A stretch of DNA of 64,000 nucleotides from positions 51,290 through 115,289 of the forward strand of contig JBBIMP010000015.1 of assembly GCA_037444305.1 (NCBI GenBank). The letters run 5' to 3'. Below the pieces are notes generated by a model that saw only the letters and a list, made by a program, of their open reading frames with translations, ran no database searches and had not been told where the DNA came from. Below are positions 8,654 through 17,780 of the stretch, piece after piece (the first letter of the stretch is position 1; every line of letters starts with the position of its first letter). The DNA is from JBBIMP01 sp037444305. Lineage in GTDB: Bacteria; Acidobacteriota; UBA6911. Made by a program: the position numbers and the translations under genes.

Positions 8654-9073
8654 TCAGCGTTCTTCCTTTTCCGCCATCAAGCCAATGCGCTCGACACCGG
8701 CGTCGCGACACGTATTCACTATCTGGACAACCCGGCCGTAGGCCACTGCGGTGTCGGCCTTCAGGAACATTGTCCTGTTGATTTCACCGGCGGAAAACCG
8801 CTTGGCCAGGTTCTCGTACAACTCCGTTTCGGTCGTCTGGTTCTTCGACAGGTAGATTCTTCCGTCGCGGTTGACGGCCACCACAATGGCGTCCTTGGCG
8901 TCGGCCTCGGGCGCGTCGAGCGCGTTCTTGGCCTTGGGAAGATTGACCGTGATACCAGACTGCAGCAACGGCGTCGTGATCATGAAGATAATCAGCAACA
9001 CCAGCATCACGTCCGCCATGGGCGTGACGTTGATTTCGGCGTTAAAGCCTTTATCCTCTCTTTTTCTAGCCAC
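8654..9073 (-). CDS. exbD: ExbD/TolR-family biopolymer transport protein (first copy)
   Basis: 139 residues. The start is GTG at 9073, eight bases inside the exbB end, with a GAGGAG site before it. Features are the membrane helix with the conserved Asp in NVTPMADVMLVLLIIFM and a periplasmic domain of about 95 residues ending in KADTAVAYGRVVQIVNTCRDAGVERIGLMAEK-type sequence, typical of ExbD. It pairs with ExbB to couple the proton gradient to TonB. Overlap with exbB supports translational coupling. Confidence 0.94.
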   Translation of the reverse strand: MARKREDKGFNAEINVTPMADVMLVLLIIFMITTPLLQSGITVNLPKAKNALDAPEADAKDAIVVAVNRDGRIYLSKNQTTETELYENLAKRFSAGEINRTMFLKADTAVAYGRVVQIVNTCRDAGVERIGLMAEKEER

Positions 9074-9737
9074 CGGAGGCTCCTCTCTTCTTGACGAAGA
9101 AGTCGATCAGCTCGGAGGAGGAGTTTTCCATCTCGACCGTGAAGGTGCTGACGGTCTGCGTGAATGCGTTGTAGGCCCACACCGCGGGCACCGCGACAAA
9201 GAGACCGAAAGCCGTAGCCACGAGCGCCTCAGCGATCCCGCCGGCCACCGCCGCGATGCCGGCGGTTTCCTCGGTCTTCATGCCCACGAAGGCATTGATG
9301 ATGCCGATCGTCGTCCCGAAAAGGCCCACGAACGGAGCCGTGGACCCGATCGTCGCCAGCCCGCCCAGGCCGCGCTTCATCTCCTCGATGCCGATGGCCT
9401 GAGCTCTTTCGCAAGCCCGCCTTGCGGACTCGATCGTGCCTGCCGAGATCTCTTTCTGCGCCTTGAACTCATGGAGTCCCGAGACCAGAACTTTCGCCAG
9501 GTGGCTCTTGTTGTTCTGCTCGCCCAAAGCGATGGCTTCTTCGATCTTTCCGGTTTTCAGGCACTCGGCCGCGGCCGGGGTGAAGACCCTCGACTGCTTG
9601 CGTGCCTGGCGGTAGGTGATCCACCGCTCGATCATCACGCTGATCGAGTAAGCCGACTGGATGGCGAGGATGATAACCACCCACCGAGCGATCCATCCCA
9701 TTTGAGCCCACAACTCTGCCATGTTAATCTGTCCCAT
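9066..9737 (-). CDS. exbB: MotA/TolQ/ExbB proton channel family protein
   Basis: 223 residues with a first membrane helix near 18-38 and a C-terminal pair of helices around GGLATIGSTAPFVGLFGTT and EALVATAFGLFVAVPAVWAYN, the signature region of ExbB/TolQ proteins. A long cytoplasmic loop lies between them. ExbB forms the pentameric channel around ExbD. The operon order tonB, exbB, exbD, exbD identifies it as ExbB rather than TolQ. Its start is 37 bases after the tonB stop. Confidence 0.93.
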   Translation of the reverse strand: MGQINMAELWAQMGWIARWVVIILAIQSAYSISVMIERWITYRQARKQSRVFTPAAAECLKTGKIEEAIALGEQNNKSHLAKVLVSGLHEFKAQKEISAGTIESARRACERAQAIGIEEMKRGLGGLATIGSTAPFVGLFGTTIGIINAFVGMKTEETAGIAAVAGGIAEALVATAFGLFVAVPAVWAYNAFTQTVSTFTVEMENSSSELIDFFVKKRGASGG

Positions 9738-9774
9738 TGAGTTTCTCCTACCTCCGAAAAAAATTAATTAGAGA

Positions 9775-10530
9775 TTATCTTAGGTTGAAAATCACTGTCA
9801 CGGTAGCGATGACCGGTACCGGTTCGCCGTTCAGCAGCGTCGGTGAATATTTCCACTGCTGAACCGCGCGGACAGCCTCGTCATTCAGCAAGGGATGTCC
9901 CCGGAGCACACGGATTTCGGCGACGCTCCCTTCCTCGTCAACGGTAACCTGAAGGATTACTGTACCCGACACACGAGCACGTTTCGCAAGCTCAGGATAG
10001 GTCGGCTCAACCTTGCGGATAAGCTTGGACTCCTGGACGTTGCCCCCAACACGAATCGGTTCGCGCTTCACCGGGCGCGGCGGGGGTGGCGGCGGCGGCG
10101 GCGGGGCTCCACCGAGTACGCCTCCGACAACTCCTCCTTGAACGCCGCCCACGACGCCACCTTGGATGCCCCCCGGAATCCCGCCGACCACCCCGCTCAC
10201 CCCGACTACCGGCGGTTCATCCACGGGCGGCGGAATGTCCTTGGGTATCTCGGTGGGTGCCACGAATCTCGTCGGATCCACGGTCACGCGCTGAACCGGC
10301 ATAGCCCGGGTGGGTTCCGGCGGCGGAGGCGGTGGCGGAGGCGGCGGCGGAGGAGGCGGCGGCGCGATCAGAAAAGTGAGCAATTCGCTTTCGGGCAGCA
10401 CGTTGAAAAACACCAACGGCATGATCACAATCACGATGATCGCCACGATGTGGGCGACAATCGAGATGAAAAGCGTGAGCATACGCTTTCCAAAGTCGGA
10501 CCTGCTGGTCTCCTCAATACTCTCAAACAT
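9775..10530 (-). CDS. tonB: Energy transducer TonB
   Basis: 251 residues from ATG 10530, which has a GGGGGAG site upstream. Layout: cytoplasmic tail, membrane helix about 18-43, an uninterrupted run of 15 prolines (about 57-71), a linker, a Gly-Gly-Val repeat tract (about 120-150), a second run of nine prolines, then the TonB C-terminal domain (about 170-251) with the core VEPTYPELAKRARVSGTVIL and the closing VIATVTVIFNLR. TonB carries energy from ExbBD across the periplasm to outer-membrane receptors. The proline and GGV repeats should make an extended spacer; similar tracts occur in acidobacterial TonB proteins as far as I recall. Confidence 0.95.
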   Translation of the reverse strand: MFESIEETSRSDFGKRMLTLFISIVAHIVAIIVIVIMPLVFFNVLPESELLTFLIAPPPPPPPPPPPPPPPEPTRAMPVQRVTVDPTRFVAPTEIPKDIPPPVDEPPVVGVSGVVGGIPGGIQGGVVGGVQGGVVGGVLGGAPPPPPPPPPRPVKREPIRVGGNVQESKLIRKVEPTYPELAKRARVSGTVILQVTVDEEGSVAEIRVLRGHPLLNDEAVRAVQQWKYSPTLLNGEPVPVIATVTVIFNLR

Positions 10531-10602
10531 TATTCTCCCCCTCTTTGACGGCCCTCTGGTGTATGAAAGCGGGGTGCATGCGGCTCCAAATTTGAAGGGG
10601 CG

Positions 10603-10631
10603 ATCATAATATCGACCCCCATGGCTGTCAA
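10603..10631 (-). promoter_or_regulatory. Promoter of the tonB-exbB-exbD operon
   Basis: Read on the minus strand: TTGACA (10626-10631), 17-base spacer, TATGAT (10603-10608). One mismatch to the full sigma-70 consensus. The predicted start near 10596 gives a leader of about 65 bases before tonB. Confidence 0.85.
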
Positions 10632-10723
10632 GGCATTTATTCCCCGCGCCCCGACCTCCAAACCCCATTGGACCAGCTTCGATCTGGTGTGAATTCTAGC
10701 CAAAGTTTCGACCCAAGATCCCC

Positions 10724-11920
10724 TCAGGCATGCCTGCGCTTTTCCCTCTTTTCCGTGTACTTGATCCACCACTCGACGATGGGAGCCGCGATGGCAATGC
10801 TGGAATACGTTCCGACAATGATCCCGATCGTCAGGACGAACGAGAACGCGTTGAGCACCGCCCCGCCGAACAGAAAGAGCGCCAGCACGGAAATGAAGGT
10901 CATTCCCGAAGTCATGACCGTCCGCGCGAGCGTATGGTTGATGCTCAGGTTCAGAATCTGCGAGCCGGACTCCTTGCGGTAGAGCCGGGTGTTCTCCCGT
11001 ACCCGGTCGAACACCACAATGCTGTCGTTGACCGAGTACCCGATCAGTGTCAGCAGCCCCGCGATCACGGCCAGCGACACTTCCTTTTCGGTGAGCGCAA
11101 ACAGCCCGAGCGTAATCACGATGTCGTGCACCAGCGCGACGATCGTGGCCACCCCGTAAATGGGCTGAAACCGGAAGGCGATGTATACGAGCATCCCGAG
11201 CGCGGAAAGCCCGACCGCAAACAGGGCGCGCCGCTGCAGGTCGGAGCCGACGATGGCGCCGACGCTCTCCATGCCTTTGACCGAAAACGGCCCCGCGTAA
11301 AAGGCCTCACCCAGTGCGCCCACGACGGCTGCCGACACACCCGGCGCCTGGCGGAAATCGTCGAGCGATCCCACCAGCCCGTCCCGCGTCTTATCCCGGT
11401 GGTTGAGCAGCGCGCGCGCCACGCCCCGGTAGTGCGCATCCACCTCCTCCTGCGTGCGGTTCTGCGCGGCGAGGCCTTCGGGGTCGGCGCGCAGCAAGGC
11501 GCCGAGAATGAGGTCGAGCCCGATGTTGTTGATATCCGCTTTGGCCGAGCCCACGTTCGCAGGATCGAACGTCTGCCGCAGCAGCTGCACGGCCGCCTTC
11601 TGCCCGACATCCACGCTCTCCTCCGTGCCCAGAACCGTCTGCAGGCGGACCTGCACGGAGTTGTCCGCCGGGTCCCCGAAACGCTGGATGATCGCCGTGC
11701 CCACGGTCTCGGGCTTCAGCGACGTCCGGATCATCTCGAGGTCCGGCCGCTCGTTGAACTTCAGATATATAATGGTGCCGCCGGTAAAATCGATGCCGTA
11801 CTTCAACCCGCCCCTGGCGGCATAGCTCACAGCGCCCACGAGCAGCAGAAGGCCGGATGCGGCCAGGAAGTACCACTTCTTGCTCAGCCAGTCTATCGAG
11901 ACATCTCTCAGGATTTCCAC
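10724..11920 (-). CDS. secF: Protein translocase subunit SecF with an enlarged periplasmic domain
   Basis: 398 residues against roughly 300-320 for most SecF. The conserved start of the periplasmic head, KYGIDFTGGT, is at about residues 41-50, and the membrane half (from about 228: ALFAVGLSALGMLVYIAFRF, then HDIVITLGLFALTEKEV, GYSVNDSIVVFDRVREN) is standard. Between them lies an extra segment of about 80-100 residues (about 100-215) with no homology I recognise. SecDF uses the proton gradient to pull exported proteins into the periplasm. It follows secD by about 100 bases on the same strand. Confidence 0.95.
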   Translation of the reverse strand: MEILRDVSIDWLSKKWYFLAASGLLLLVGAVSYAARGGLKYGIDFTGGTIIYLKFNERPDLEMIRTSLKPETVGTAIIQRFGDPADNSVQVRLQTVLGTEESVDVGQKAAVQLLRQTFDPANVGSAKADINNIGLDLILGALLRADPEGLAAQNRTQEEVDAHYRGVARALLNHRDKTRDGLVGSLDDFRQAPGVSAAVVGALGEAFYAGPFSVKGMESVGAIVGSDLQRRALFAVGLSALGMLVYIAFRFQPIYGVATIVALVHDIVITLGLFALTEKEVSLAVIAGLLTLIGYSVNDSIVVFDRVRENTRLYRKESGSQILNLSINHTLARTVMTSGMTFISVLALFLFGGAVLNAFSFVLTIGIIVGTYSSIAIAAPIVEWWIKYTEKREKRRHA

Positions 11921-12021
11921 ACCAGACTCCCAGGGCCCATTGTTCCTTGACCGCCGGCACCCGCGACTGCCCGGCAGAAACCGGGCTGTTCATTGGACAC
12001 CGTCGCGCCGATCATGTTCCC

Positions 12022-13632
12022 CTAAATTGACAGCGTCTCCAGCCTGCGATTCGAAAGCACCAGCTCGAAGAGCCTGCGCGACATGAAGATCGCGGTGAAC
12101 AGGTTCGCGATCAAACCCACGGTGAGCGTTATGGCAAACCCGCGGATGGGCCCCGTGCCAAATTGGAACAGGAAGGCCGCGGCGATCAGGGTCGTGGTAT
12201 TGGTGTCGAAGATGGTCCAGAACACCTTGCCGAAGCTCGTGTCCACGGCCGCGCGGATCGTCTTGCCGGAACGCAGTTCCTCCCGGATGCGCTCGAAGAT
12301 CAGGATGTTGGCGTCGACCGCCATGCCGATCGTCAGAATGATGCCGGCGATCCCGGGCAGCGTCAGCGTCGCCCCGACCGTTCCCATGAATCCCAGCAGG
12401 ATGATCAGGTTGCCCAGCAGGCACAGGACGGCGTTGAGGCCCGAGCGCTTGTAATAGATCAGCATGCCCAGCACCACCAGGAGAAACCCTATGAGGGAGG
12501 CGCTGATGCCCGCCCGGATGGAATCGTTTCCGAGAGAGGCTCCCACCGTCCGCTCCTCGAGCACCCGCAGATCCGCGGGGAGGGCGCCGGAACGCAGCAG
12601 CAGCGCAAGGTCTTCGGCCTGCTGAATGGTGAACTGGCCCTGGATGATCCCGTCACCGGAGATTCGCTCGTTGATGACCGGGGCGGAAAAGACGGTGTTG
12701 TCCAGGATGATCGCCAGCCGGTCGCCCACGTGCTGCTCGGTGGCGCGTTCAAAGAGCTGCGCGCCCTCCGAGTTCAGGTAGAAGCTGACCGCCGGAGCCC
12801 CGTACGAGTCGGCCGACCTGCGGGCATTCTTGAGGTGCTTGCCCGTCACCGTCGGGTACATGCTCACCACCATGTATTGCAACTCCTGTGGGGTCCCCCT
12901 GTCATCGCGGTAGGGCAGAATCTCGTAACCCTCGGGAATCCTGCCGCCATTGGCCTGGACTGCGGCGGAGATGGCGGCAAACGGTCCGCCATTCTCCTTC
13001 TTCACCAGGCTCAGCTCGAGCTGCGCCGTCTTGCCGATCAGATCCTTGACCCGCTCCGGATCGTCGATGCCCGGAAGCTCCACGATGATCTGATCCTGGA
13101 CATCGGTTCCGCTCCCCCCGTAGATCTGCAGGGTGGGCTCGGCAACCCCGAGGTCGTCAACCCTCCTCCGGACCGTCTCCAGCGCCTGCTTGACGGTGGA
13201 CTCCTGGAGTTCCCGGATCACGCCGGCCATGAGTGTCATGGTGTAGGTGGTTTTGCCTTCGCTCACCGTGCTGCGGATGGTGTATTTCTTGTCGTAGTTC
13301 GGGTTCAGATAGGCCCGCGTGGCGGCATCCTGCGAGGAATCCACGCCGGCGATTTCTACGGTGAAGCCGAGGCCCTTTTTCGCCGACGAATAGCCGATGT
13401 TCTTCTGTTTCAACTCGTCCGCGATCCTCTGCACATCCTGGGCAACCTCCTGGCTGAGCGCGCCGTCGGTCACAACCTGGAGAACCAGGTGGATACCCCC
13501 CTTGAGGTCGAGGCCGAGGTTGATCCGGGAGAACAGGCCCGCTCCCTTCTCCGCCGGGGCGATGAACATGAACAGGCTGGCCGCCATGATGCCGACGATC
13601 AACAGCAACTTCCAACGCAGATTCTTTTGCAT
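12022..13632 (-). CDS. secD: Protein translocase subunit SecD
   Basis: 536 residues. Hallmarks: N-terminal helix, GLDLKGGIHLVLQV at about residues 38-51, the P1 head domain, and the C-terminal six-helix RND-type domain with GMAVDANILIFERIREELR (the Asp is the proposed proton carrier) and FWTIFDTNTTTLIAAAFL. SecD works with SecF and YajC around SecYEG to drive preprotein release. The gene lies between yajC and secF in the classical tgt-yajC-secD-secF order. Confidence 0.97.
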   Translation of the reverse strand: MQKNLRWKLLLIVGIMAASLFMFIAPAEKGAGLFSRINLGLDLKGGIHLVLQVVTDGALSQEVAQDVQRIADELKQKNIGYSSAKKGLGFTVEIAGVDSSQDAATRAYLNPNYDKKYTIRSTVSEGKTTYTMTLMAGVIRELQESTVKQALETVRRRVDDLGVAEPTLQIYGGSGTDVQDQIIVELPGIDDPERVKDLIGKTAQLELSLVKKENGGPFAAISAAVQANGGRIPEGYEILPYRDDRGTPQELQYMVVSMYPTVTGKHLKNARRSADSYGAPAVSFYLNSEGAQLFERATEQHVGDRLAIILDNTVFSAPVINERISGDGIIQGQFTIQQAEDLALLLRSGALPADLRVLEERTVGASLGNDSIRAGISASLIGFLLVVLGMLIYYKRSGLNAVLCLLGNLIILLGFMGTVGATLTLPGIAGIILTIGMAVDANILIFERIREELRSGKTIRAAVDTSFGKVFWTIFDTNTTTLIAAAFLFQFGTGPIRGFAITLTVGLIANLFTAIFMSRRLFELVLSNRRLETLSI

Positions 13633-13705
13633 GACCTTACCCTGTCAGGAGTTTCGCTTCACTCCCCGTCTCACGATTCCCGATGTCGCCCGTGCTGCCG
13701 GGCGC

Positions 13706-14017
13706 TCAATTTCCCTTAGTTTCTTCCGGCGATTGCAACCCCGCGATGGCGCTCTTGGCGACTTCGATTTTCACCTGGTCGGCGATCTTCAGGATCAGAG
13801 TCTTGTCCTTCACTCCGCTGACCACCCCGTAGATACCCGAGCTGGTGATCACCTTGTCGCCGTTCTTCAGGGCTGCAATCATCGCATCGAGCTTTTTCTG
13901 CCGTTTTCGCATGGGCATGAAGATGAGGAGGTAAAAGATGATTCCAATGATGAGGATGGGCGCAAACTGGACGAGGAAACTGGGTTCAGCCTGCAGCGCC
14001 ATTAAGGGTAGTGCCAT
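13706..14017 (-). CDS. yajC: Sec translocon accessory protein YajC
   Basis: 103 residues from ATG 14017, which has GGAG about seven bases upstream; a longer in-frame start at 14038 lacks a site. One N-terminal membrane helix (about 15-35, APILIIGIIFYLLIFMPMRK) is followed by the small cytoplasmic beta domain with KNGDKVITSSGIYGVVSGV, the YajC signature. YajC binds SecDF. It lies between tgt and secD. Confidence 0.94.
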   Translation of the reverse strand: MALPLMALQAEPSFLVQFAPILIIGIIFYLLIFMPMRKRQKKLDAMIAALKNGDKVITSSGIYGVVSGVKDKTLILKIADQVKIEVAKSAIAGLQSPEETKGN

Positions 14018-14123
14018 ATTCAGCTCCAGATCCTGCAACCCTCCGCCTTCTTGTAGTCAGGAGAACCCGGAAAGGGTCCACTCACAATGCGGGTATCGGG
14101 CAAATCAGACGGAGAACGGCGGA

Positions 14124-15263
14124 TCAAGCGCCCGTATTCTCCAATTTTTCTAACCATCTGCCGTACGAATTAAAGGCGATAGCCTGTCTTATTTTGTCCA
14201 TCCTGTCAAGGTAAAATGCGACGTTGTGAACGGTGTTCAGAATCGCCGACAAGTGCTCCCCCGACATGTACAAATGGCGCAGGTAGGCCCTGGAATAGCG
14301 GCGGCAGGTCAGGCAGGAACAGTCCGGATCGAGCGGCCCGTCGTCGCCGGCATACACGGCGTTCTTTATGATGATCCGGCCCCGGCTGGTGAAGAGGCAG
14401 CCGTTGCGGGCGTTGCGCGTGGGCAGAACGCAGTCGAACATGTCCACGCCCATGCCCACGGCCCGCACGAGGTCAGCGGGTGTGCCCACCCCCATCAGGT
14501 ACCTCGGCCGGTCCGCGGGCAGCAGCGGGACCGTCGCCGCGATCGTCTCGTACATCGCCTGCTTCGGTTCGCCCACGCTCAGACCCCCGATGGCCAGACC
14601 GTCGAAATCCATTTCCAGCAGGGCTGCCGCCGAGCGTTCCCGCAGGCCGGGGTGGACACCGCCCTGGACAATCCCGAACAGCGCCCGCCCCCGGCCGTCG
14701 CCCAGGCGGTCCCAGCGCTCCCGGCACCGGCGGGCCCAGCGCATCGAAAGCTCCATGGAGGCCTCCGCGTCTGCGTAGCCGCAGGGATACGGCGTGCACT
14801 CGTCAAATACCATCGCGATGTCGGAGCCCAGCGCCCGCTGAATTTCGATTACGCTCTCCGGCGTGAGAAAGTGCGCGCTGCCGTCGAGGTGGGAGCGGAA
14901 ATGCACCCCCTCCTCGCTGATCCGCCGGAGGTCGCGATGGCTGAAAACCTGGAAGCCGCCGCTGTCGGTCAGGATCGAGCCGCTCCAGGACATGAAGCGG
15001 TGCAGCCCCCCCAGCGCCCGGATGCGCTCGTGCCCCGGTCTCAGGTAGAGGTGATAGGTGTTGGCCAGGAGGATGCGGGCCCCGAACTGCTCGAGCCACT
15101 CCTGCGGCAGCGCCTTCACCGACCCCGCGGTTGCCACGGGCATGAACACCGGCGTGGGGATCTCGCCGTGGGCGGTGTGCAGCACGCCCAGGCGCGCGCC
15201 GGTTCCGGCATCCCGGTGCAAGACCTCGAACCCGAATTTCCCCGCCCCGCTTTCCTCCCTCAT
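14124..15263 (-). CDS. tgt: Queuine tRNA-ribosyltransferase
   Basis: 379 residues from ATG 15263, the usual size. Motifs: TPVFMPVATAGSVKAL near the start, LTDSGGFQVFS holding the first catalytic Asp, GGLSVGEPK, CVLPTRNARNG with the second catalytic region, and the zinc site C-x-C-x2-C plus His in CSCLTCRRYSRAYLRHL. The enzyme swaps guanine-34 for preQ1 in tRNAs with GUN anticodons. It opens the tgt-yajC-secD-secF gene set and is transcribed away from the FAD reductase gene. Confidence 0.97.
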   Translation of the reverse strand: MREESGAGKFGFEVLHRDAGTGARLGVLHTAHGEIPTPVFMPVATAGSVKALPQEWLEQFGARILLANTYHLYLRPGHERIRALGGLHRFMSWSGSILTDSGGFQVFSHRDLRRISEEGVHFRSHLDGSAHFLTPESVIEIQRALGSDIAMVFDECTPYPCGYADAEASMELSMRWARRCRERWDRLGDGRGRALFGIVQGGVHPGLRERSAAALLEMDFDGLAIGGLSVGEPKQAMYETIAATVPLLPADRPRYLMGVGTPADLVRAVGMGVDMFDCVLPTRNARNGCLFTSRGRIIIKNAVYAGDDGPLDPDCSCLTCRRYSRAYLRHLYMSGEHLSAILNTVHNVAFYLDRMDKIRQAIAFNSYGRWLEKLENTGA

Positions 15264-15415
15264 GATGGGCAGAGCCCTCCCGCGCAGAGAAGCGCTTCCG
15301 CGCAACAGCCCAGAAGAATATAGCGCAGCGCCCTCGCCGGCCAGATGTTATCATTCCCTCCGCGGGGCCGCCGGCACCTCCGGCGCCGCCGCCAACCCGG
15401 CAATTGCGAACCGGC

Positions 15416-16594
15416 ATGAAAATCGGCATCATCGGCGCACGCCTGGCAGGCTCCTACGCAGCGCTGCTCCTCGCCCGGACCGGCCACGAGGTCATAATGT
15501 TCGACGGCTCCGCCGGCCGGGAGAAACCTTGCGGCGGGGGCGTCACGCCCAAAGCCCTTCTGACGATGCCCTGGTTCAGGGAGAATGCGCTTCCCCACAC
15601 CGAGATCCGGACGCTTCTGCTGACCCACATCGACGGCAGCTGCGCCAGCCTGCAACTGCAGCCGCCGCTGCACATCTTCTCGCGGACGGTTCTGGACAAT
15701 GCCTTGCGGGAGGCTGCCCTGAGCGCCGGGGCGCGCTTCATCCCGCGGCGGGTCCGGGAGTTCCACTCATTGCCGCGCGGCTGGAACATCGCCGGTGACG
15801 GCCACGCGGAGGAGGTCGAATTCCTCATAGGGGCCGACGGCGCTGCCGGCATGGTCCGGGGTCGAACGGCCGGCAGGTTTCGATCGCCCGACCTCTCCCT
15901 TGCGCTCGGCTACTACATGCCGGGGAGCTACCACCAGGACACGGTGATCGCCGAATTCCAGGAGGCGGGCTTCGAGGGTTACCTCTGGTCCTTTCCCCGG
16001 CTGGACCATGCTTCCGTGGGCATTCTGCAAAGTCTGTCTTCGGCCGATTCGCGTGATCTCAAAATGCGCGTGCGGCGCTTCATCGCCGCCCGCTACCCCG
16101 GCCAGGCGGAGAGCATGCAGTTCTACGCCGCGCGCATCCCCTGCCTCACCGCCGCCACCCTGCTGCGCCAACGCGTCTGCGGAGACAACTGGGCGCTCCT
16201 CGGCGATGCCGCCGGCTTCGCGGATCCGATCACCGCCGAGGGCATCCACTATGCCCTGCGGTCCGCAGAACTCCTCGCGAAGTCCTTCTCCCGGAACGCA
16301 CCGGCAGGCTACGAGGAGGCCTGGCGAAAAGACTTCGGACAGGACCTTCTGCGGGCTGCGAAATGGCACGACCGCTTCTACAGCGGCTCGCTCCTCTTTT
16401 CGGCCTTCACCCGCAGGATGATACAGCTCACCGCGTGCAGCAGCACGCTGCGCCGCCTCAGCAATTCCGTGGTTGCGGGCAGAAGGCGTTATGAGCAATT
16501 CCGGCGGGCTTTGATTCTCGCAAGTCCTCGTGTGCTCGTTGAAGTCCTCGCGGGGAGACGCCGCAGGATTTCCCCGAAGGGTTTTCCCGGATAG
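15416..16594 (+). CDS. FAD-dependent oxidoreductase, geranylgeranyl-reductase-like
   Basis: 392 residues from ATG 15416. The N-terminal dinucleotide-binding motif is IGIIGARLAGSYAALLLA, a G-x-x-x-A-G variant of the usual GxGxxG. KPCGGGVTPKA matches the CGGG motif of geranylgeranyl reductases, and WALLGDAAGFADPITAEGIHYAL is the second FAD motif with its Asp. Members saturate prenyl chains of lipids or quinones; a related group are flavin halogenases. Substrate is not readable; isoprenoid-quinone or lipid reduction is a guess supported only by the CGGG motif. It stands alone, divergent from tgt and convergent with the NHL gene. Confidence 0.8.
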   Translation: MKIGIIGARLAGSYAALLLARTGHEVIMFDGSAGREKPCGGGVTPKALLTMPWFRENALPHTEIRTLLLTHIDGSCASLQLQPPLHIFSRTVLDNALREAALSAGARFIPRRVREFHSLPRGWNIAGDGHAEEVEFLIGADGAAGMVRGRTAGRFRSPDLSLALGYYMPGSYHQDTVIAEFQEAGFEGYLWSFPRLDHASVGILQSLSSADSRDLKMRVRRFIAARYPGQAESMQFYAARIPCLTAATLLRQRVCGDNWALLGDAAGFADPITAEGIHYALRSAELLAKSFSRNAPAGYEEAWRKDFGQDLLRAAKWHDRFYSGSLLFSAFTRRMIQLTACSSTLRRLSNSVVAGRRRYEQFRRALILASPRVLVEVLAGRRRRISPKGFPG

Positions 16595-16656
16595 GCCGGA
16601 GCAGGTTCGCAGACACGAGGCGCCCGCTCTCCACCGAGCCCGCACAGGCAGCGGCC

Positions 16657-17670
16657 TCACTCGTGCCTGTGATTCCCGCCTTCGAGCAGGTACAGCGAAC
16701 GCCCATCCGCGAGCAGAACGTCGTCATCCCTCAAGGCTAGTCCCACCAGCATCGGCCCCGTGATGTGGTGCTCGATCGTCCCCAAGGATGGCGAGCAGCG
16801 GAAGATGCCCTTTTTGCCGTCCCGGGCCGCCGCGATCCAGAGATCCCCCGCGGCCGATATCGCTATCCCCTGGGGCCGGGCAAAGCCCATCAGGAGCACT
16901 TCAACGTCTCCCTGCGGCGAGATCCGGTAGACCGGATCCCGCATCGAAAGCGTCGGCCCGGTCACGTAAAGATAATTGTTGCCATCCACCGCCAGGTGGT
17001 AGGCCGAGACACTCGGCTCGAGTGCGGCAAACTCCTCGCGCGATCCATCGGAGCGCAGGCGGTAGATCTTCCCCGAACGGTCGCCGGCGTAGAGCCGCCC
17101 CTCCGAATCGAAAGCGATCCCGCAACATACGCCCAGGTTGTCCGCAAACAGGTCCAACCGTTCAAAATCGGTGTACCGGTAAATCGAACCGTCGCTCCGG
17201 CTGGAGACATAAAGCTGCCCATCGGGGCCGAAGGCAAGCCCGGTGGGATTGAGCAGCTCGCAGTGGAAGGGCGACTTTTCCCCGCGACGGGACACGCGGA
17301 CTAGCGGGTCCGGGATGGCCTCGCCGCGCCCGCCGCTGATGGTGGTGATGAACGAGCCGTCCGGCGCGATGACAGGGCTGGTGACCGGATGAAGGTCGGA
17401 TGCCAGGGTGACGGCAAGCTGGAAAGGGAAAAGGGACGAGGCGGCACCCTCTACCTCCAGGGCAACGCCCAGCGACTGCGGATTTTCCGGCAGCCGGACG
17501 ACGATGTGGTCGTCCGATGCCGAGATTATGTGCGCCGCCTGGTCCCCGAAGACGACTCTGGAGGCGGCGGGAAGACCCGGCTTGAAGCCCTGACAGCGGA
17601 TCCGCAGCTCTCCTCCCGGGATCCCCCGCGAGGGCTCAACGCCCGTAATGCACAGACCATTGTTAGCCAT
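16657..17670 (-). CDS. IPT/TIG plus NHL-type beta-propeller protein
   Basis: 337 residues without a signal peptide. Residues about 7-85 resemble an IPT/TIG immunoglobulin-like domain (VEPSRGIPGGELRIRCQG opening). From about 95 there are repeated propeller blades with NHL/SMP-30 style strands: PTGLAFGPDGQLYVSSRSDG, GIAFDSEGRLYAGDRSGKIYR, HLAVDGNNYLYVTG, PQGIAISAAGDLWIAAARDG. This fold usually serves binding or lactonase activity; no catalytic residues can be assigned. The predicted promoter places the transcript start within a few bases of the ATG, so the mRNA may be leaderless. It diverges from uvrA. Confidence 0.8.
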   Translation of the reverse strand: MANNGLCITGVEPSRGIPGGELRIRCQGFKPGLPAASRVVFGDQAAHIISASDDHIVVRLPENPQSLGVALEVEGAASSLFPFQLAVTLASDLHPVTSPVIAPDGSFITTISGGRGEAIPDPLVRVSRRGEKSPFHCELLNPTGLAFGPDGQLYVSSRSDGSIYRYTDFERLDLFADNLGVCCGIAFDSEGRLYAGDRSGKIYRLRSDGSREEFAALEPSVSAYHLAVDGNNYLYVTGPTLSMRDPVYRISPQGDVEVLLMGFARPQGIAISAAGDLWIAAARDGKKGIFRCSPSLGTIEHHITGPMLVGLALRDDDVLLADGRSLYLLEGGNHRHE

Positions 17671-17679
17671 TTCGCGGGA

Positions 17680-17708
17680 ATTATGTCAGCACCCCCCAAC
17701 AAGATCAA
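17680..17708 (-). promoter_or_regulatory. Promoter of the NHL propeller gene, back to back with the uvrA promoter
   Basis: Minus strand TTGATC (17703-17708), 17-base spacer, CATAAT (17680-17685). Predicted start about 17673, two or three bases before the ATG at 17670. Confidence 0.65.
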
Positions 17709-17709
17709 G

Positions 17710-17738
17710 TTGACAGCCCCTGGAGGGAGAAATAGTAT
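17710..17738 (+). promoter_or_regulatory. Promoter of uvrA
   Basis: TTGACA at 17710-17715, a 17-base spacer and TAGTAT at 17733-17738. The -35 box begins two bases after the -35 box of the opposite promoter, so the two polymerases would compete. Predicted leader about 36 bases. Confidence 0.8.
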
Positions 17739-17780
17739 CTTGTTTTCAGCCCCCAGGCGGTCTACCCAGGGAGTTCCATC

